NCBI GenBank assembly: GCA_041690355.1
Contig: JAWLHK010000017.1
Coordinates: forward strand, 28,475 to 92,474
Origin: JAWLHK01 sp041690355 [NCBI: bacterium]
GTDB taxonomy: Bacteria > J088 > JAWLBW01
DNA length: 64,000 nt
Reading direction: 5' to 3'
Shown piece by piece: positions 53,764 to 63,358 of the stretch (position 1 is the stretch's first letter; each line of letters opens with the position of its first letter). Under the pieces are notes generated by a model. The model had not been told where the DNA came from. It did no database searches and saw only the letters and a program-made list of their open reading frames with translations. The translations under genes and the position numbers were made by a program.

Positions 53764-53855
53764 GCCCCGTACGCCGGGGCCCTGCCCCGTACCCCAGGGG
53801 CGTTGCCCCATTCCCCGGGGCCCTGCCCCGTACCCCGGGGCCCTGCCCCGGGCTG
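53764..53855 (+). repeat. Array of 20-21-bp GC palindromic repeats
   Basis: Four and a half units of the form GCCCCGTACCCCGGGGCCCT, drifted (GTACGCC, GTACCCCAG, ATTCCCC) and 20-21 bases apart. Each unit contains the palindrome CCCCGGGGCC-type core and complements its neighbour. The array fills the gap between two convergent genes (53711-53926), which holds no gene. Confidence 0.85.
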
Positions 53856-53926
53856 AAGGCCTCGCGTCCCTTCAGGACGCGGAGGAACCTTTACGGACCT
53901 CTCGCAACCAGGGAGCGGTTCTCGAA

Positions 53927-54826
53927 TCAAACAATCTGCGCGACCACGTTGCGCACGGCTTCGGCGATGGCGTCCGGGGCCTCTTCCTGGAGAAAATGGC
54001 CGGCCTCGGTGCGCGTGACCGGCGCCTGGGGCAAGAGGCGCTCCATGCGGCTGCGGGTGCGGCCGAGAACCGGATCGCGATCGCCCCAGACGATGGCCGC
54101 CGGGCCTTTCCACGAGCTGACGAGCGCCTCGACTTCCTTGAGCGCCGTGCAGGAGGGGTGGTTGAGCGTATCGGGAACCATGCGGGCCAGGGCGAGCGGG
54201 GCCGCGTTGTTGGCCAGGCCGCGCAGCGGTTCCGCATAAGCCCGGGCGACGTTGCCGCGGATGCTCCGCTTGTCGCCCTGGGCGAAGTTCATGCCGCGCT
54301 GGGGGAAGCCGAAGCCGCGGAAAAGCAGGTCGCTGACGAGCGGCATCTGGCTCAGCCGGTGAAACGGCGTGGGCGTGAACCCCGGTCGCGGCGGCCCGGC
54401 CACGGTATTCATGAGCACCATGCCGGCGAGCCGATCGCGCCGGGGCACGAGGGCGTGCAGCCCGATGGGGCCGCCCCAGTCCTGCCCCACGAAGACCATC
54501 CCCCTGAGATCCATGCGATCGATCAGGTCGCCGATCCACGTACTGTGGTTGCGGATCGTGTGCATCGAGAGGTCACGCGGCTTGTCGGACCAGCCGAGGC
54601 CGATCAGGTCGGGCATGATGACGCGCAGGGGCTCGCCTTTGAGCGCGAGGGCGACCTTGCGGTAGAGAAACCCCCAGGTCGGGTTGCCGTGCAGCATGAA
54701 CACCGGGCGCCCCTCGCCCTGCTCCATGACGTGCATCTTCCAGCCGCCGATGTCGACGACGTAACGCTCGAAGGGGACCATCGCCGCGAGCCAGTCGGGC
54801 AGCGGCGGAGGGGGCAGGCGTTGCAT
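53927..54826 (-). CDS. Haloalkane dehalogenase-like alpha/beta hydrolase
   Basis: 299 aa. HGNPTWGFLYR supplies the halide-binding Asn48; VGQDWGGP supplies nucleophile Asp116 followed by Trp117; WGDRDPVLG (Asp249/Asp251) gives the acid and EAGHFLQEE His277 the base. Asn plus Trp around an Asp nucleophile is the haloalkane dehalogenase arrangement, not that of ordinary esterases, so C-halogen hydrolysis is a fair prediction. Its start follows the redoxin stop within a base or two in the same direction of transcription, so they are an operon. Confidence 0.82.
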   Translation of the reverse strand: MQRLPPPPLPDWLAAMVPFERYVVDIGGWKMHVMEQGEGRPVFMLHGNPTWGFLYRKVALALKGEPLRVIMPDLIGLGWSDKPRDLSMHTIRNHSTWIGDLIDRMDLRGMVFVGQDWGGPIGLHALVPRRDRLAGMVLMNTVAGPPRPGFTPTPFHRLSQMPLVSDLLFRGFGFPQRGMNFAQGDKRSIRGNVARAYAEPLRGLANNAAPLALARMVPDTLNHPSCTALKEVEALVSSWKGPAAIVWGDRDPVLGRTRSRMERLLPQAPVTRTEAGHFLQEEAPDAIAEAVRNVVAQIV

Positions 54827-54827
54827 G

Positions 54828-55829
54828 TCAGCGCTCCCAGCGGCGAAGAATTCCTTCGAGCCCGGGCAGCTCGCCGCGCTGCACGGTGCGCACTTTACCC
54901 TTGGCGTCGAGAATCATCCAGTAGGGGACGCCCGGGATCGCATAACGGTGCCCGACGCGGCCGTCGTCGATGAGGACGGGAAACTCAATACCGTGCTCCT
55001 TGACGAAGCGCTCGGTCGCCACGCGGTCTTCGGGGTTCAGCAGCCGCACGAGGCTCAGAATCTCGAACGGCTCCCCGCGCTTGTTCTGCCAGGCCTGGAT
55101 GCGCGGGAGCTCGTGGCGGCAGTGCGGGCAGTGCGGGCTCCAGAAGAGGACCATGGTCGGTTTTTTCCCGAGCCGGTCCTGCAGGCGCACCGGATGGCCG
55201 CGCAGATCGGGGAGCGTGAAGTCGGGTGCGATGTCGCCGACGGCAAGCTCCTGCGGCCGGCGGGGAGCGACGGCGGGCACGTCGCGGGCATCCGACAAAG
55301 CGCTGCGCAGCGCCCCCCCCGCCTGCGTGGGGTCATCGAGCGAAGAAAACCCGAGCAGGCGCTCACGCCCGGCTTTGTCGACGCCGTAATAAGCGGGGAG
55401 AAACGGCACCGGCATGCGGCGCCCGAGTTCGAGCTGCGTGTCGAGCAGCACCGGAAGTTCGATCTTCCGGTCTGCCAGGACCCGTTCGGCGGCCTGGCGC
55501 TCATGATCGTCGAGGGCGCGCACCGCCGCGAACCAGAGCATATCGGTCTTCGGGCGTCCGGCGACGAAGGCCTGGTAGCGTACGAGTTCCTCCACCGAGG
55601 CGGCGGCCGTCGGGTTCCAGTAAAGGATGACGACGGGCCGCTTGCCGACCAGATCGGTGAACCGAACCGTTTGCTCGGTAAAGCCGGTTTCTTCGGGCGC
55701 GGCCGGCGCCCCGGCGGTACGGCTGATGGCGTCGAGCACCAGATCGCCGAGGCCTGCCGCACGGGCATCGCCGGCGGGCGCCGCCGCGAGAAGGAGAGCG
55801 AGCACCAAGGTTCGTATCGACCGCGCCAT
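54828..55829 (-). CDS. Periplasmic double thioredoxin-fold protein
   Basis: 333 aa with a signal peptide (RTLVLALLLAAAPAGDARA). Two thioredoxin-like domains: the first (about 50-185) has lost its cysteines (YWNPTAAASVEEL), the second (about 200-333) is an AhpC/TlpA-type redoxin with FWSPHCPHCRHELP and the cis-Pro VPYWMILDAKGK. One active and one degenerate domain. Start behind GGGAGTG. Upstream partner of the dehalogenase-like gene, which follows almost without a gap. A disulfide reductase or cytochrome-maturation-like role is plausible. Confidence 0.82.
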   Translation of the reverse strand: MARSIRTLVLALLLAAAPAGDARAAGLGDLVLDAISRTAGAPAAPEETGFTEQTVRFTDLVGKRPVVILYWNPTAAASVEELVRYQAFVAGRPKTDMLWFAAVRALDDHERQAAERVLADRKIELPVLLDTQLELGRRMPVPFLPAYYGVDKAGRERLLGFSSLDDPTQAGGALRSALSDARDVPAVAPRRPQELAVGDIAPDFTLPDLRGHPVRLQDRLGKKPTMVLFWSPHCPHCRHELPRIQAWQNKRGEPFEILSLVRLLNPEDRVATERFVKEHGIEFPVLIDDGRVGHRYAIPGVPYWMILDAKGKVRTVQRGELPGLEGILRRWER

Positions 55830-55854
55830 TCGCACTCCCTTCGCGGGTGAGGGC

Positions 55855-57117
55855 TCAGCTTTCGAAATCGAACTCGCTGAACGAGCCGCCGCCGCCGGCT
55901 GGCGTGCCGGCAGCCGGAGCGCCCGGTTGCGGGCCATCCTTGTCGAATTCGCCCCACGAGTCGCCGTCGCTCGTGCCGGCGACACCGGAGAGGCGCAGCT
56001 TGAAGTCGTCGGGATTCGAGCTCTGCTGCAGGGCCTCGTCCATCGTGATGAGCCCCTTCTTGTAGAGGGACATGATCGCCTGGTCGAAGGTCTGCATGCC
56101 GTAGGTCGTGTGCCCGCGTGCGATGGCGTCCGGAATTTCGCGGGTGCGGTCCTTGTCGATGATGAGTTCGCGGATGCGCGCCGTGCAGCGCAGGATCTCG
56201 AGCGCCGGCACGCGCCCCTTGCCGTCGGCGCGGGGGATCAGGCGCTGGCTGATGATGGCGCGCAGAATACTCGAGAGCTGCAGGCGCACCTGCTTCTGCT
56301 GGAAGGGCGGAAAGATGGAGACGATGCGGTTGATCGTTTCCGTCGCATCCAGGGTGTGCAGCGTGCTCATGACCAGGTGGCCTGTTTCGGCCGCCGTGAT
56401 GGCCGTCTCGATGGTTTCGAAGTCGCGCATTTCGCCGACGAGGATGACGTCGGGGTCTTCACGCAGCGCCGACTTGAGCGCGTTGGCGAACGAGAGCGTA
56501 TCCGCGCCGACCTCGCGCTGGTTCACGATCGAGCGCTTGTCGCGGATGAGGAATTCGATTGGATCCTCAATCGTAATGATGTGGCGCGTGCGCTTCGAAT
56601 TGATGTAGTCGATCATGGCCGCGAGCGTCGTCGACTTGCCCGAACCGGTCGTGCCGGTCACGAGGATCATGCCGCGCTGCTCGTTGGCGATCGTCTCGAG
56701 AACGGTGGGAAGGTTCAGCTGCTCGAACGACTGGATGCCGAAGGGGATGACGCGGAGCACGATGCCAATCGTGCCGCGCTGCTGAAAGATGTTCACGCGG
56801 AAACGGCCGAGCCCGGGAACGCCGTAGGCCAGGTCGATTTCATGCGTACGCTTGAACTCTTCCTTCTGCACGGGGTTCATGATGCTCAGCGCCATCTTGT
56901 TCAGATCTTCGGGAACAAGGCGTTTGGCGTCTTTGAGCGGCACCAGGTCGCCGTCGATGCGGAACATCGGGGGCAGGCCGGCCTTCAGGTGAATGTCGCT
57001 GGCGCCCCCCTTCAGGGCGATCTTGAGGATGTCGTTCAGCTCCAGGGCGGCACCGACGCTGGGACGAGCGCCGCCGGCGGGGGGCGGAGTTCCGGGTCGA
57101 GTGGGCGTTGCGTCCAT
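55855..57117 (-). CDS. pilT: Type IV pilus retraction ATPase PilT
   Basis: 420 aa; hexameric ATPase that depolymerises type IV pili. Walker A GTTGSGKST (155-163, Lys161), Asp box and HIITIEDPIEF, Walker B EDPDVILVGEMRD, the His box TGHLVMSTLHTLDA, and the PilT tail AIREL-type TARIRELI. It has a Gly/Pro-rich extension at each end, so it is about 50 residues longer than usual. No other pil genes are in the window. Start behind AAGGAG, with a good promoter upstream. Confidence 0.93.
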   Translation of the reverse strand: MDATPTRPGTPPPAGGARPSVGAALELNDILKIALKGGASDIHLKAGLPPMFRIDGDLVPLKDAKRLVPEDLNKMALSIMNPVQKEEFKRTHEIDLAYGVPGLGRFRVNIFQQRGTIGIVLRVIPFGIQSFEQLNLPTVLETIANEQRGMILVTGTTGSGKSTTLAAMIDYINSKRTRHIITIEDPIEFLIRDKRSIVNQREVGADTLSFANALKSALREDPDVILVGEMRDFETIETAITAAETGHLVMSTLHTLDATETINRIVSIFPPFQQKQVRLQLSSILRAIISQRLIPRADGKGRVPALEILRCTARIRELIIDKDRTREIPDAIARGHTTYGMQTFDQAIMSLYKKGLITMDEALQQSSNPDDFKLRLSGVAGTSDGDSWGEFDKDGPQPGAPAAGTPAGGGGSFSEFDFES

Positions 57118-57157
57118 GGTGTCTCCTTACTGACGGATGGTACGGAAAGGTCCCATT

Positions 57158-57187
57158 ATCCTACCGTTCTGCGCAGGAAAAAGTCAA
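57158..57187 (-). promoter_or_regulatory. pilT promoter
   Basis: Minus strand: TTGACT, 18-base spacer, TAGGAT. The predicted transcript begins about 33 bases before the pilT ATG. Confidence 0.6.
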
Positions 57188-57248
57188 CGAAACAGGGGAG
57201 TTACATTGACGCGTCGCGGCACGGGAGGCGTGGGGGAGGCAGCCTCGC

Positions 57249-58553
57249 TCATGATTGCGGACGGGGTCCCACGGGCGGCTCGGGCGGGGCGGCGCGGGTG
57301 AGTTCAACCTGGGCCACGCGCCGCTGATCCATTTTACGCACCGTAAAGCGATAGCCGTACAGGGTAAAGGTGTCGCCCACCTGGGGGAGCCTGCCGAGCG
57401 CCTCGAGCACGAATCCCCCGAGCGTCGTGTAGAAGACCGTGTCTTCCAGGGGCAGGGCCAGCTGTTCGCGCAGGACCAGGAGGGGAACGTCGCCGCGCAC
57501 CAGCCAGCCGTCGGGGACGGTCTTGATGCCCGGATGCGTTCCCTCGGGGAGGGCGAAGTGGAGGATCTGCCGCTGCAGGATCGTCGTCAGCGGCAGCAGC
57601 CCCTCGAATTCTCCATACTCGTTCACGACGACCGCGGCCATGACGCGCGCCGTCTGCAGCTGTTCGATCGCTTTGGGCAGCGGCGCCGACTCGGGAACGT
57701 AGATGACCCGCTGGGAATAGGGGAGAGCGGGTTCCTCGGCGCCTGCCCGGTGGATGTCGCGCCAGTCGAGCAGGCCGTGCACGGTGTCGCTGCGCCGGTC
57801 ATAGAGCACGACGTAGGGGACGGCCGAATTCACGACCAACTCGCGCAGTTCGCCGAGCCGCGCATCGGGGCGGGCCGTCGTCACTTCGTGCCGCGGAATC
57901 GTGGCTTCCTTGACGGTGCGGTTGATCAGCTCGATGGCGCTCGAGAGCAGGGCGCGCTCGGTTGCGCTGTAGATTCCCTGGCGGTGCCCCTCCATGATGA
58001 TGCTGCGCAGCTCGTCGCGCGAGACACGGTCGAACTCTGTCGCCTTGCCGCCGAAGGGGGCGAGCACTGCCGACGTCGAGAGATCGAGTATGCGCACGAG
58101 GGGCAGAAACACCTTCTCGAGCAGGCTCATCGGCCAGGCGAGCAGCAGCGCGTAGCGTTCGGAGAAGCGCAGCGCGAGGTTCTTGGGCGCCAGCTCGCCG
58201 ATCACGAGCGTCAGGTACGAGATGGCCCCCACGACCAGAAACAGGGCGACGGCCTCGCCCGCGCGCGGCCCCAGGTGCGGCGTCAGATTCGGCGCAAGCA
58301 TGCCCACGAGGGTCATGCCGCCGATGGCCGACGAGGCAGAGCCGACGAGGGTGATGCCGATCTGAACGGTGGGAAGAAAGCGGTCCGGAGAATCCTTGAG
58401 GCGGAGGGCCATCTGGGCCCTTCGGCTCCCGGCCTTGCTGCGCTCCTGCAGGCGCCCGCGTCCGGCCGAGATGATGGCGAGCTCGGCGCCCGCAAAAAAT
58501 CCGTTCAGGAGGATGAAGACGGGGATCAGGAGTACTTCCAGCGCTTGGCCCAC
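57249..58553 (-). CDS. CNNM/CorC-type membrane protein (DUF21-CBS-CorC)
   Basis: 434 aa. DUF21 membrane domain (about 1-190, with FFAGAELAIISAGRGRLQE and VIGELAPKNLALRFSERYALLL), a CBS pair (about 200-320) and the C-terminal CorC_HlyC domain (TLGGFVLEALGRLPQVGDTF). These proteins handle Mg/Co or were first called hemolysins. The start is a GTG; TATACT lies 10 bases upstream, so the mRNA is probably leaderless. A longer in-frame extension upstream crosses repeats and is not used. Confidence 0.88.
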   Translation of the reverse strand: MGQALEVLLIPVFILLNGFFAGAELAIISAGRGRLQERSKAGSRRAQMALRLKDSPDRFLPTVQIGITLVGSASSAIGGMTLVGMLAPNLTPHLGPRAGEAVALFLVVGAISYLTLVIGELAPKNLALRFSERYALLLAWPMSLLEKVFLPLVRILDLSTSAVLAPFGGKATEFDRVSRDELRSIIMEGHRQGIYSATERALLSSAIELINRTVKEATIPRHEVTTARPDARLGELRELVVNSAVPYVVLYDRRSDTVHGLLDWRDIHRAGAEEPALPYSQRVIYVPESAPLPKAIEQLQTARVMAAVVVNEYGEFEGLLPLTTILQRQILHFALPEGTHPGIKTVPDGWLVRGDVPLLVLREQLALPLEDTVFYTTLGGFVLEALGRLPQVGDTFTLYGYRFTVRKMDQRRVAQVELTRAAPPEPPVGPRPQS

Positions 58554-58576
58554 GATACCGGTGAGTATACCAGCCG

Positions 58577-58808
58577 GAGTGACGAGTGACGAGTTACAAG
58601 TGACGAGTTCCGAGTGGACGGCAAGAACGTGCCAGCGCCCAGCACCCAGTGCCCAGTGCCCAGTGCCCCCGACCGTTCGTCCCGAGCTGACGGCGCGCAG
58701 CAGCGTGAGCGCGACAGCGAGGGAGCACACTGGAACAAATGACGATTTACGATTGACGATTTACGATTCGGCTTCAAGAACGTGCCAGCGCCCAGCACCC
58801 AGCGCCCG
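58577..58808 (+). repeat. Composite of heptamer arrays and a half palindromic element
   Basis: The 258-base gap between the CorC-type gene and the kinase gene holds repeats only: GAGTGAC units (58577-58617), GTGCCCA units (58635-58669), a left half of the palindromic element with CCGTTCGTCCCGAGCTGACG (58673-58724), TGACGAT units (58740-58769) and a second copy of AAGAACGTGCCAGCGCCCAG (58622 and 58776). No gene is seen. Confidence 0.85.
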
Positions 58809-58811
58809 ACT

Positions 58812-61226
58812 CTAGTGGGCCCAGGGGGAGGCGGCGGCGGTGGCCTGGCGAACGGCAACGGCGGGCTCGCGCAGGGGGAGCATGACCGTGAACGTCGAGC
58901 CTTGTCCCGGCCGGCTGGCGACCTCGATTCGGCCGCCGTGTGCGTCGACGATCTGGCGCACGATATAGAGGCCCAGGCCGAGACCGCTCACGCTGCGGCC
59001 GGTACTGGCCCGCTCGAAACGCTGAAAGATTCGGCTCTGTTCTGCCAGCGGGATGCCGACGCCGCGATCGCGCACTTTGAGGATGGCGAGGTCGCCGTCG
59101 CTGCCGGCTTCAATGTCGATGGGTGCGCCGGCGCCGTATTTGAGTGCGTTGCTCACCAGGTTGGTCACGATCTGATCGATGCGCAACCGATCCCACTCCC
59201 CTTCGATCGGCGTCGGGGGAGCCGTGATGGAAAAGGTGTTCGGCGGCGCGTCGCCGCGAAAACGGTCGACGACCGCGTCGACGAGCGGGGCGAGGTCGAC
59301 GGGCTCGCGATGGAGCTGCAGGCGCCCGCCGCGGATGCGGGAGATGTCGAGCAGCTCGTCGACCAGACTGGCGAGCCGGTCAATCTGCTCGTCGGCGCGC
59401 GCGAGCATGCGGCAGAAGATGTCGCGCGTCGTCGCGGGCATCACATGTTCACACTGCGTCTGCAGAATCTCGATCTGCAGTTTCAAAGGGGTGAGAGGGG
59501 TCTTCAATTCGTGCGAGGCGATGGAGAGAAAATCATCGCGAACCTGTATGGCGGCGCGAGCGCGTTCATAGAGTTTTGCGTTATCCAGGGCCACGCCGAA
59601 GCGGGCGGCCAGGTCCTCAGCAACCCGCAGGTCCTCGTCGGTGAACAGGCGGGCCGTATCTCTGGTGCGCGCCAGTGCGAGGACACCCAGGTTGTGCCGT
59701 CGCGCCCGCAGTGGCACCACGAGCAGAGAAATGACACCGAGACCCTGGACGGCAGCGCGGGCGCCGGGGTTTTCGATACGCTGAAGGGTGTCAGAGCTGG
59801 TGAAGTCGCGTATGAAATATGGCCGTCCGCTGCGGCGTACCTCTTCGGCCATGCGTTGGGGATGGTCGGGATGGTCGCCGTGCCCGGCCGCCCGCCAGAA
59901 ATCGGCGAGAATCCGCCGCAGCGTATCGTTGCTGGCCACCTCGATGCGGCGCAGCTCTTTGGGCTCGGCAGGGTTGCCGAACTCGAGCATCGCCAGATCG
60001 GCCAGCGCCGGCACGGCGACCCGCAGCGTTTTCTCCATGGCCAGGCCCGGCTCTTCCTGCCCCAGCAGAGCGCCCGCCTGAGCGAGCAGTTCGAGATGAT
60101 CTTCGCGCAGGCGGCGGGCCGTCGCGTCGCGGGTGATGACCGAAAAGCCGCGAATCATTCCGTCGGGGTCGCGCACGCAACGCACCGATTCCTCGGCCCA
60201 GAATTGCGAGCCGTCGCGGCGCAGGCGCCAGCCGCGCGCGTGGGCCACCGGATGCTCGCTCGCTTCGGTGAGCCATACGCGCGCCTGGGTGCGTTCGAGC
60301 AGGTCAGGGGGAAAGAGGTCTTCGAAGCGCCGTCCCTCGATTTCTTCGGCCCGGTAGCCGTAGACCCGGATTGCCCCCGGCGCCCAGTGCCGGATGCGCC
60401 CCTCGGCATCGAGGCCGAAGATGGCATGGTCTTCGATGCTGTCGAACAGCTCCCGATAGCGGTGCTCCGTCGTCTCCAGCGCCTCGCGTGTCTGGAGCGT
60501 TCTGCGGAAGGAGAGGGCGAGCACGCCCGCGAGCAGAAAGGTGACGACACCCAGGGTGATCAGAAGGCGGATGCCGAGCGTTTCCCGCTCCGAAGCCGCG
60601 CGCAAGCGTGACTCCGCCACCGTCAGGTTCCACTCGGCGACCTGATCGAGCGCATTATGGACGGCGGCTCGCGATGGGTCGAGCCTCTGGACGAGCAGGT
60701 TCGCAATCTCCTGCGCACTCGATCCGTCACTCCGCTCCTGGATCACCGCGTCCTGATTACGACTGTGCACCGCCAGGGCCCGTTCCAGATCGGCGAGCAG
60801 CGGTTGCCCCGTTGCGTCCGGGCGCATGATGAGCGCCAGATGTTCGAGCACCGTGTCGATTTCCGAGCGGATCGCGGGGAGCGTTCGCAAGCGGGCTTCG
60901 TCGCCGGTGACGAGATACATGCGCACGTGGAAGGCGCCTTCTTCGGAGAGTGAACTCAGATGCCCCGTGGTCACGACGGCGCTGGTGGCCGGCACGACCT
61001 CACGTGTGCGGGCGCGCTGCGCCGACTGGACAATCAGCAGCCCCCAGACGGCGGCCGCGGCCGCGACCAGGAGCAGCAGCGTGGCGCCGAACGTGAATTT
61101 CGTGCGTAAGGTCAAAGCGGAATTTTCCGGTTCGGCGTCCGACACCGAGCGGGGAGATCGAACGGCCTGTTCCCCGCTTCGTGCAGAGAATCCCGGGCGG
61201 CGATCGCACCTCGCGGCTGCAGACAC
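58812..61226 (-). CDS. Membrane PAS-GAF sensor histidine kinase
   Basis: 804 aa. Membrane helices at about 45-67 and 219-240 bracket a periplasmic CHASE3-like helical domain. Then a PAS domain (about 255-370), a GAF domain (about 380-555), HisKA with the phospho-acceptor His572 in SIASHELKTPLTPLK, and HATPase with NALKYG, VRDRGVGIP and GLGLGLYIVRQIV. The N-terminal 40 residues are extra; the GTG start is supported by AAGGAG five bases before it. No response regulator is nearby, so the partner is unknown (orphan kinase). Confidence 0.92.
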   Translation of the reverse strand: MSAAARCDRRPGFSARSGEQAVRSPRSVSDAEPENSALTLRTKFTFGATLLLLVAAAAAVWGLLIVQSAQRARTREVVPATSAVVTTGHLSSLSEEGAFHVRMYLVTGDEARLRTLPAIRSEIDTVLEHLALIMRPDATGQPLLADLERALAVHSRNQDAVIQERSDGSSAQEIANLLVQRLDPSRAAVHNALDQVAEWNLTVAESRLRAASERETLGIRLLITLGVVTFLLAGVLALSFRRTLQTREALETTEHRYRELFDSIEDHAIFGLDAEGRIRHWAPGAIRVYGYRAEEIEGRRFEDLFPPDLLERTQARVWLTEASEHPVAHARGWRLRRDGSQFWAEESVRCVRDPDGMIRGFSVITRDATARRLREDHLELLAQAGALLGQEEPGLAMEKTLRVAVPALADLAMLEFGNPAEPKELRRIEVASNDTLRRILADFWRAAGHGDHPDHPQRMAEEVRRSGRPYFIRDFTSSDTLQRIENPGARAAVQGLGVISLLVVPLRARRHNLGVLALARTRDTARLFTDEDLRVAEDLAARFGVALDNAKLYERARAAIQVRDDFLSIASHELKTPLTPLKLQIEILQTQCEHVMPATTRDIFCRMLARADEQIDRLASLVDELLDISRIRGGRLQLHREPVDLAPLVDAVVDRFRGDAPPNTFSITAPPTPIEGEWDRLRIDQIVTNLVSNALKYGAGAPIDIEAGSDGDLAILKVRDRGVGIPLAEQSRIFQRFERASTGRSVSGLGLGLYIVRQIVDAHGGRIEVASRPGQGSTFTVMLPLREPAVAVRQATAAASPWAH

Positions 61227-61292
61227 GTGGTCTCCTTCAGCCTAACCCCGCACCACGACGCCGGCGCAGGACGGGGGGCCGGGGGGCGGGGG

Positions 61293-62063
61293 TCAGCGCA
61301 GGCGGAACTTGACGGGAATGGCGACGCGCACGGCAACGGGGGTACTGCCGGCCTTGGCGGGATTGTATTTCGTGCGCCGGATGGCGTCGAGCGCCGACCC
61401 GTCGAACGCATTGCCCATGCCGCGCTTGATGCGCACGTCGACGACGTCACCGCTGTCGGAAATATCGGCCTCGACGATGACCGTCCCCTCGACGCCGGCC
61501 TCCCGCAGATCAGGCGGGTAGTCCGGCGAGACCTGGTTGCGCACGGTGGGAAACGAGGTCACCTCGACGATGTTCGCCGGCACGAAGGGGGCCTTCTCGG
61601 GCTGATAGTATGGCTTCACGAGCGCGGGATCGGTGGGCCGCGTCTCGGGATCCTTCATGAGCGTGTTGCCGACCGGCGCCTCGAATTCCGCACCGTCGGC
61701 GACGGTCGATTCCTCGGTCAGCCCGAAAACCGGCTTCGGCGGGTCTTTCGGGGGATCGTCGACGGGGGTCGAGCGATTCGACGCGGGGAGCGGCGGCGGC
61801 GGCTTTTCAATCGGTTTCTGCACGAGTTCGGGCTTGCGAAACACCTGGGGTTTCGGCGGCTCGGGCTCCGGCGCGGGCGGCGGGGGCGGCTCGGGCTTGA
61901 CGACTTCGAACTCGATGCGCTCGGCCGGCGCCTTGCGATCGGCCATGTGGCCGAGGCCCTGCAGAAAGAGCGCGTGACTGATCAGCGACCCGACGATGGC
62001 GGCGGGGAGAATCCACCGGGTACGGGAGGGCTCTTCTTCAGGGATCTCGAACGCCGCACGCAC
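61293..62063 (-). CDS. tonB: TonB-family energy transducer
   Basis: 256 aa. One N-terminal membrane anchor (WILPAAIVGSLISHALFL), a long Pro/Glu/Lys-rich periplasmic stalk (EPPPPPAPEPEPPKP), and the C-terminal TonB domain (SPDYPPDLREAGVEGTVIV, AIRRTKYNPAKAGSTPVAV). GTG start. Last of exbB-exbD-tonB: it couples the inner-membrane proton motive force to outer-membrane receptors. No TonB-dependent receptor is in the window. Confidence 0.92.
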   Translation of the reverse strand: MRAAFEIPEEEPSRTRWILPAAIVGSLISHALFLQGLGHMADRKAPAERIEFEVVKPEPPPPPAPEPEPPKPQVFRKPELVQKPIEKPPPPLPASNRSTPVDDPPKDPPKPVFGLTEESTVADGAEFEAPVGNTLMKDPETRPTDPALVKPYYQPEKAPFVPANIVEVTSFPTVRNQVSPDYPPDLREAGVEGTVIVEADISDSGDVVDVRIKRGMGNAFDGSALDAIRRTKYNPAKAGSTPVAVRVAIPVKFRLR

Positions 62064-62077
62064 CGCCGCCGCCCGCC

Positions 62078-62459
<382 letters not shown>

Positions 62460-62479
<20 letters not shown>

Positions 62480-63110
62480 CGCGGTCCTCTTTGCTCTTGA
62501 GGTGAACGAGCACGATGCGGCTGTACGTGTCCATGTTCGCCTGGATGCGCTTGACGCGGCGCATGAAGTAGTTGAAGGCGATGACGGCCGGGATGGCCAC
62601 GAACAGGCCGACGGCCGTGGCGATCAGGGCTTCGGAGATGCCGCGCATGACGACCGAGGGGCCGCCGGTGCCCGATTCGGCGAGGCTGTTGAAAGCGACG
62701 ATGATGCCGAGGCAGGTGCCGAAGAGGCCGATGAAGGGCGCATTGTTCCCCAGCGTGCCCAGCACGGCGAGGTTGCGCTCGAGGCGGAACCGCTCCTGCA
62801 GCTGCACGCCGATCATCGCTTCCTCAGCGGCGGCGGCGCCGGCGTCGGCCTGGTCGAGCCCGGCGCGCACGACGACGGCCTCGGCGCTCTTCTGTTCGCG
62901 CAGCCACTCGCGGGCGCCCTTGACGTCGTTCTTGCCGAGGTAGTCGTTCAGCGCGTTCGCGAACGGGCCCGGCTTCACCTCATGGGCGCGGAAGAAGAAG
63001 AAGCGCTCGATCATGATGGCGACCGAAACGACGCTGGCCAGCAACAGCAGATAAAGGACCCACTCCCCGCCCGATAGGGTGATCTTCAGCAAAAAATCAA
63101 CAATATCCAT
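62460..63110 (-). CDS. exbB: ExbB/TolQ-family proton channel
   Basis: 216 aa from the ATG of [17 protein letters not shown]; an in-frame extension upstream runs through the promoter. Three membrane helices: about 15-37, 125-150 and 160-185, with the motif [21 protein letters not shown] and [20 protein letters not shown] shared with MotA/TolQ/ExbB. With exbD it forms the proton-driven motor for TonB. Confidence 0.94.
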
Positions 63111-63139
63111 ACCCTGCGCATCCCTCACATGAAAAAGGC

Positions 63140-63169
63140 ATTGTAACTGGTTTCTCCCACGGCTGTCAC
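63140..63169 (-). promoter_or_regulatory. Promoter of exbB-exbD-tonB
   Basis: Minus strand: GTGACA, 18-base spacer, TACAAT, giving a leader of about 20-25 bases to the exbB ATG. No Fur-like box is evident. Confidence 0.55.
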
Positions 63170-63358
63170 CATGGGACGGCGATAATTGTCGCACCCCGGC
63201 CTGCGGACGTGCGCCGGCCCGATCCCGTGACTGTGCCTGAGTCGGTTATCGCCACGCAAGGTATCGGCGGCCTTCGGGTGGGCGTTTGGTTTACCAGGCG
63301 GCGATTGTGATTTCGGGTGTACGCATGCGGAGGGGGGGAGTGGGAGAGTGGGGGAGGG

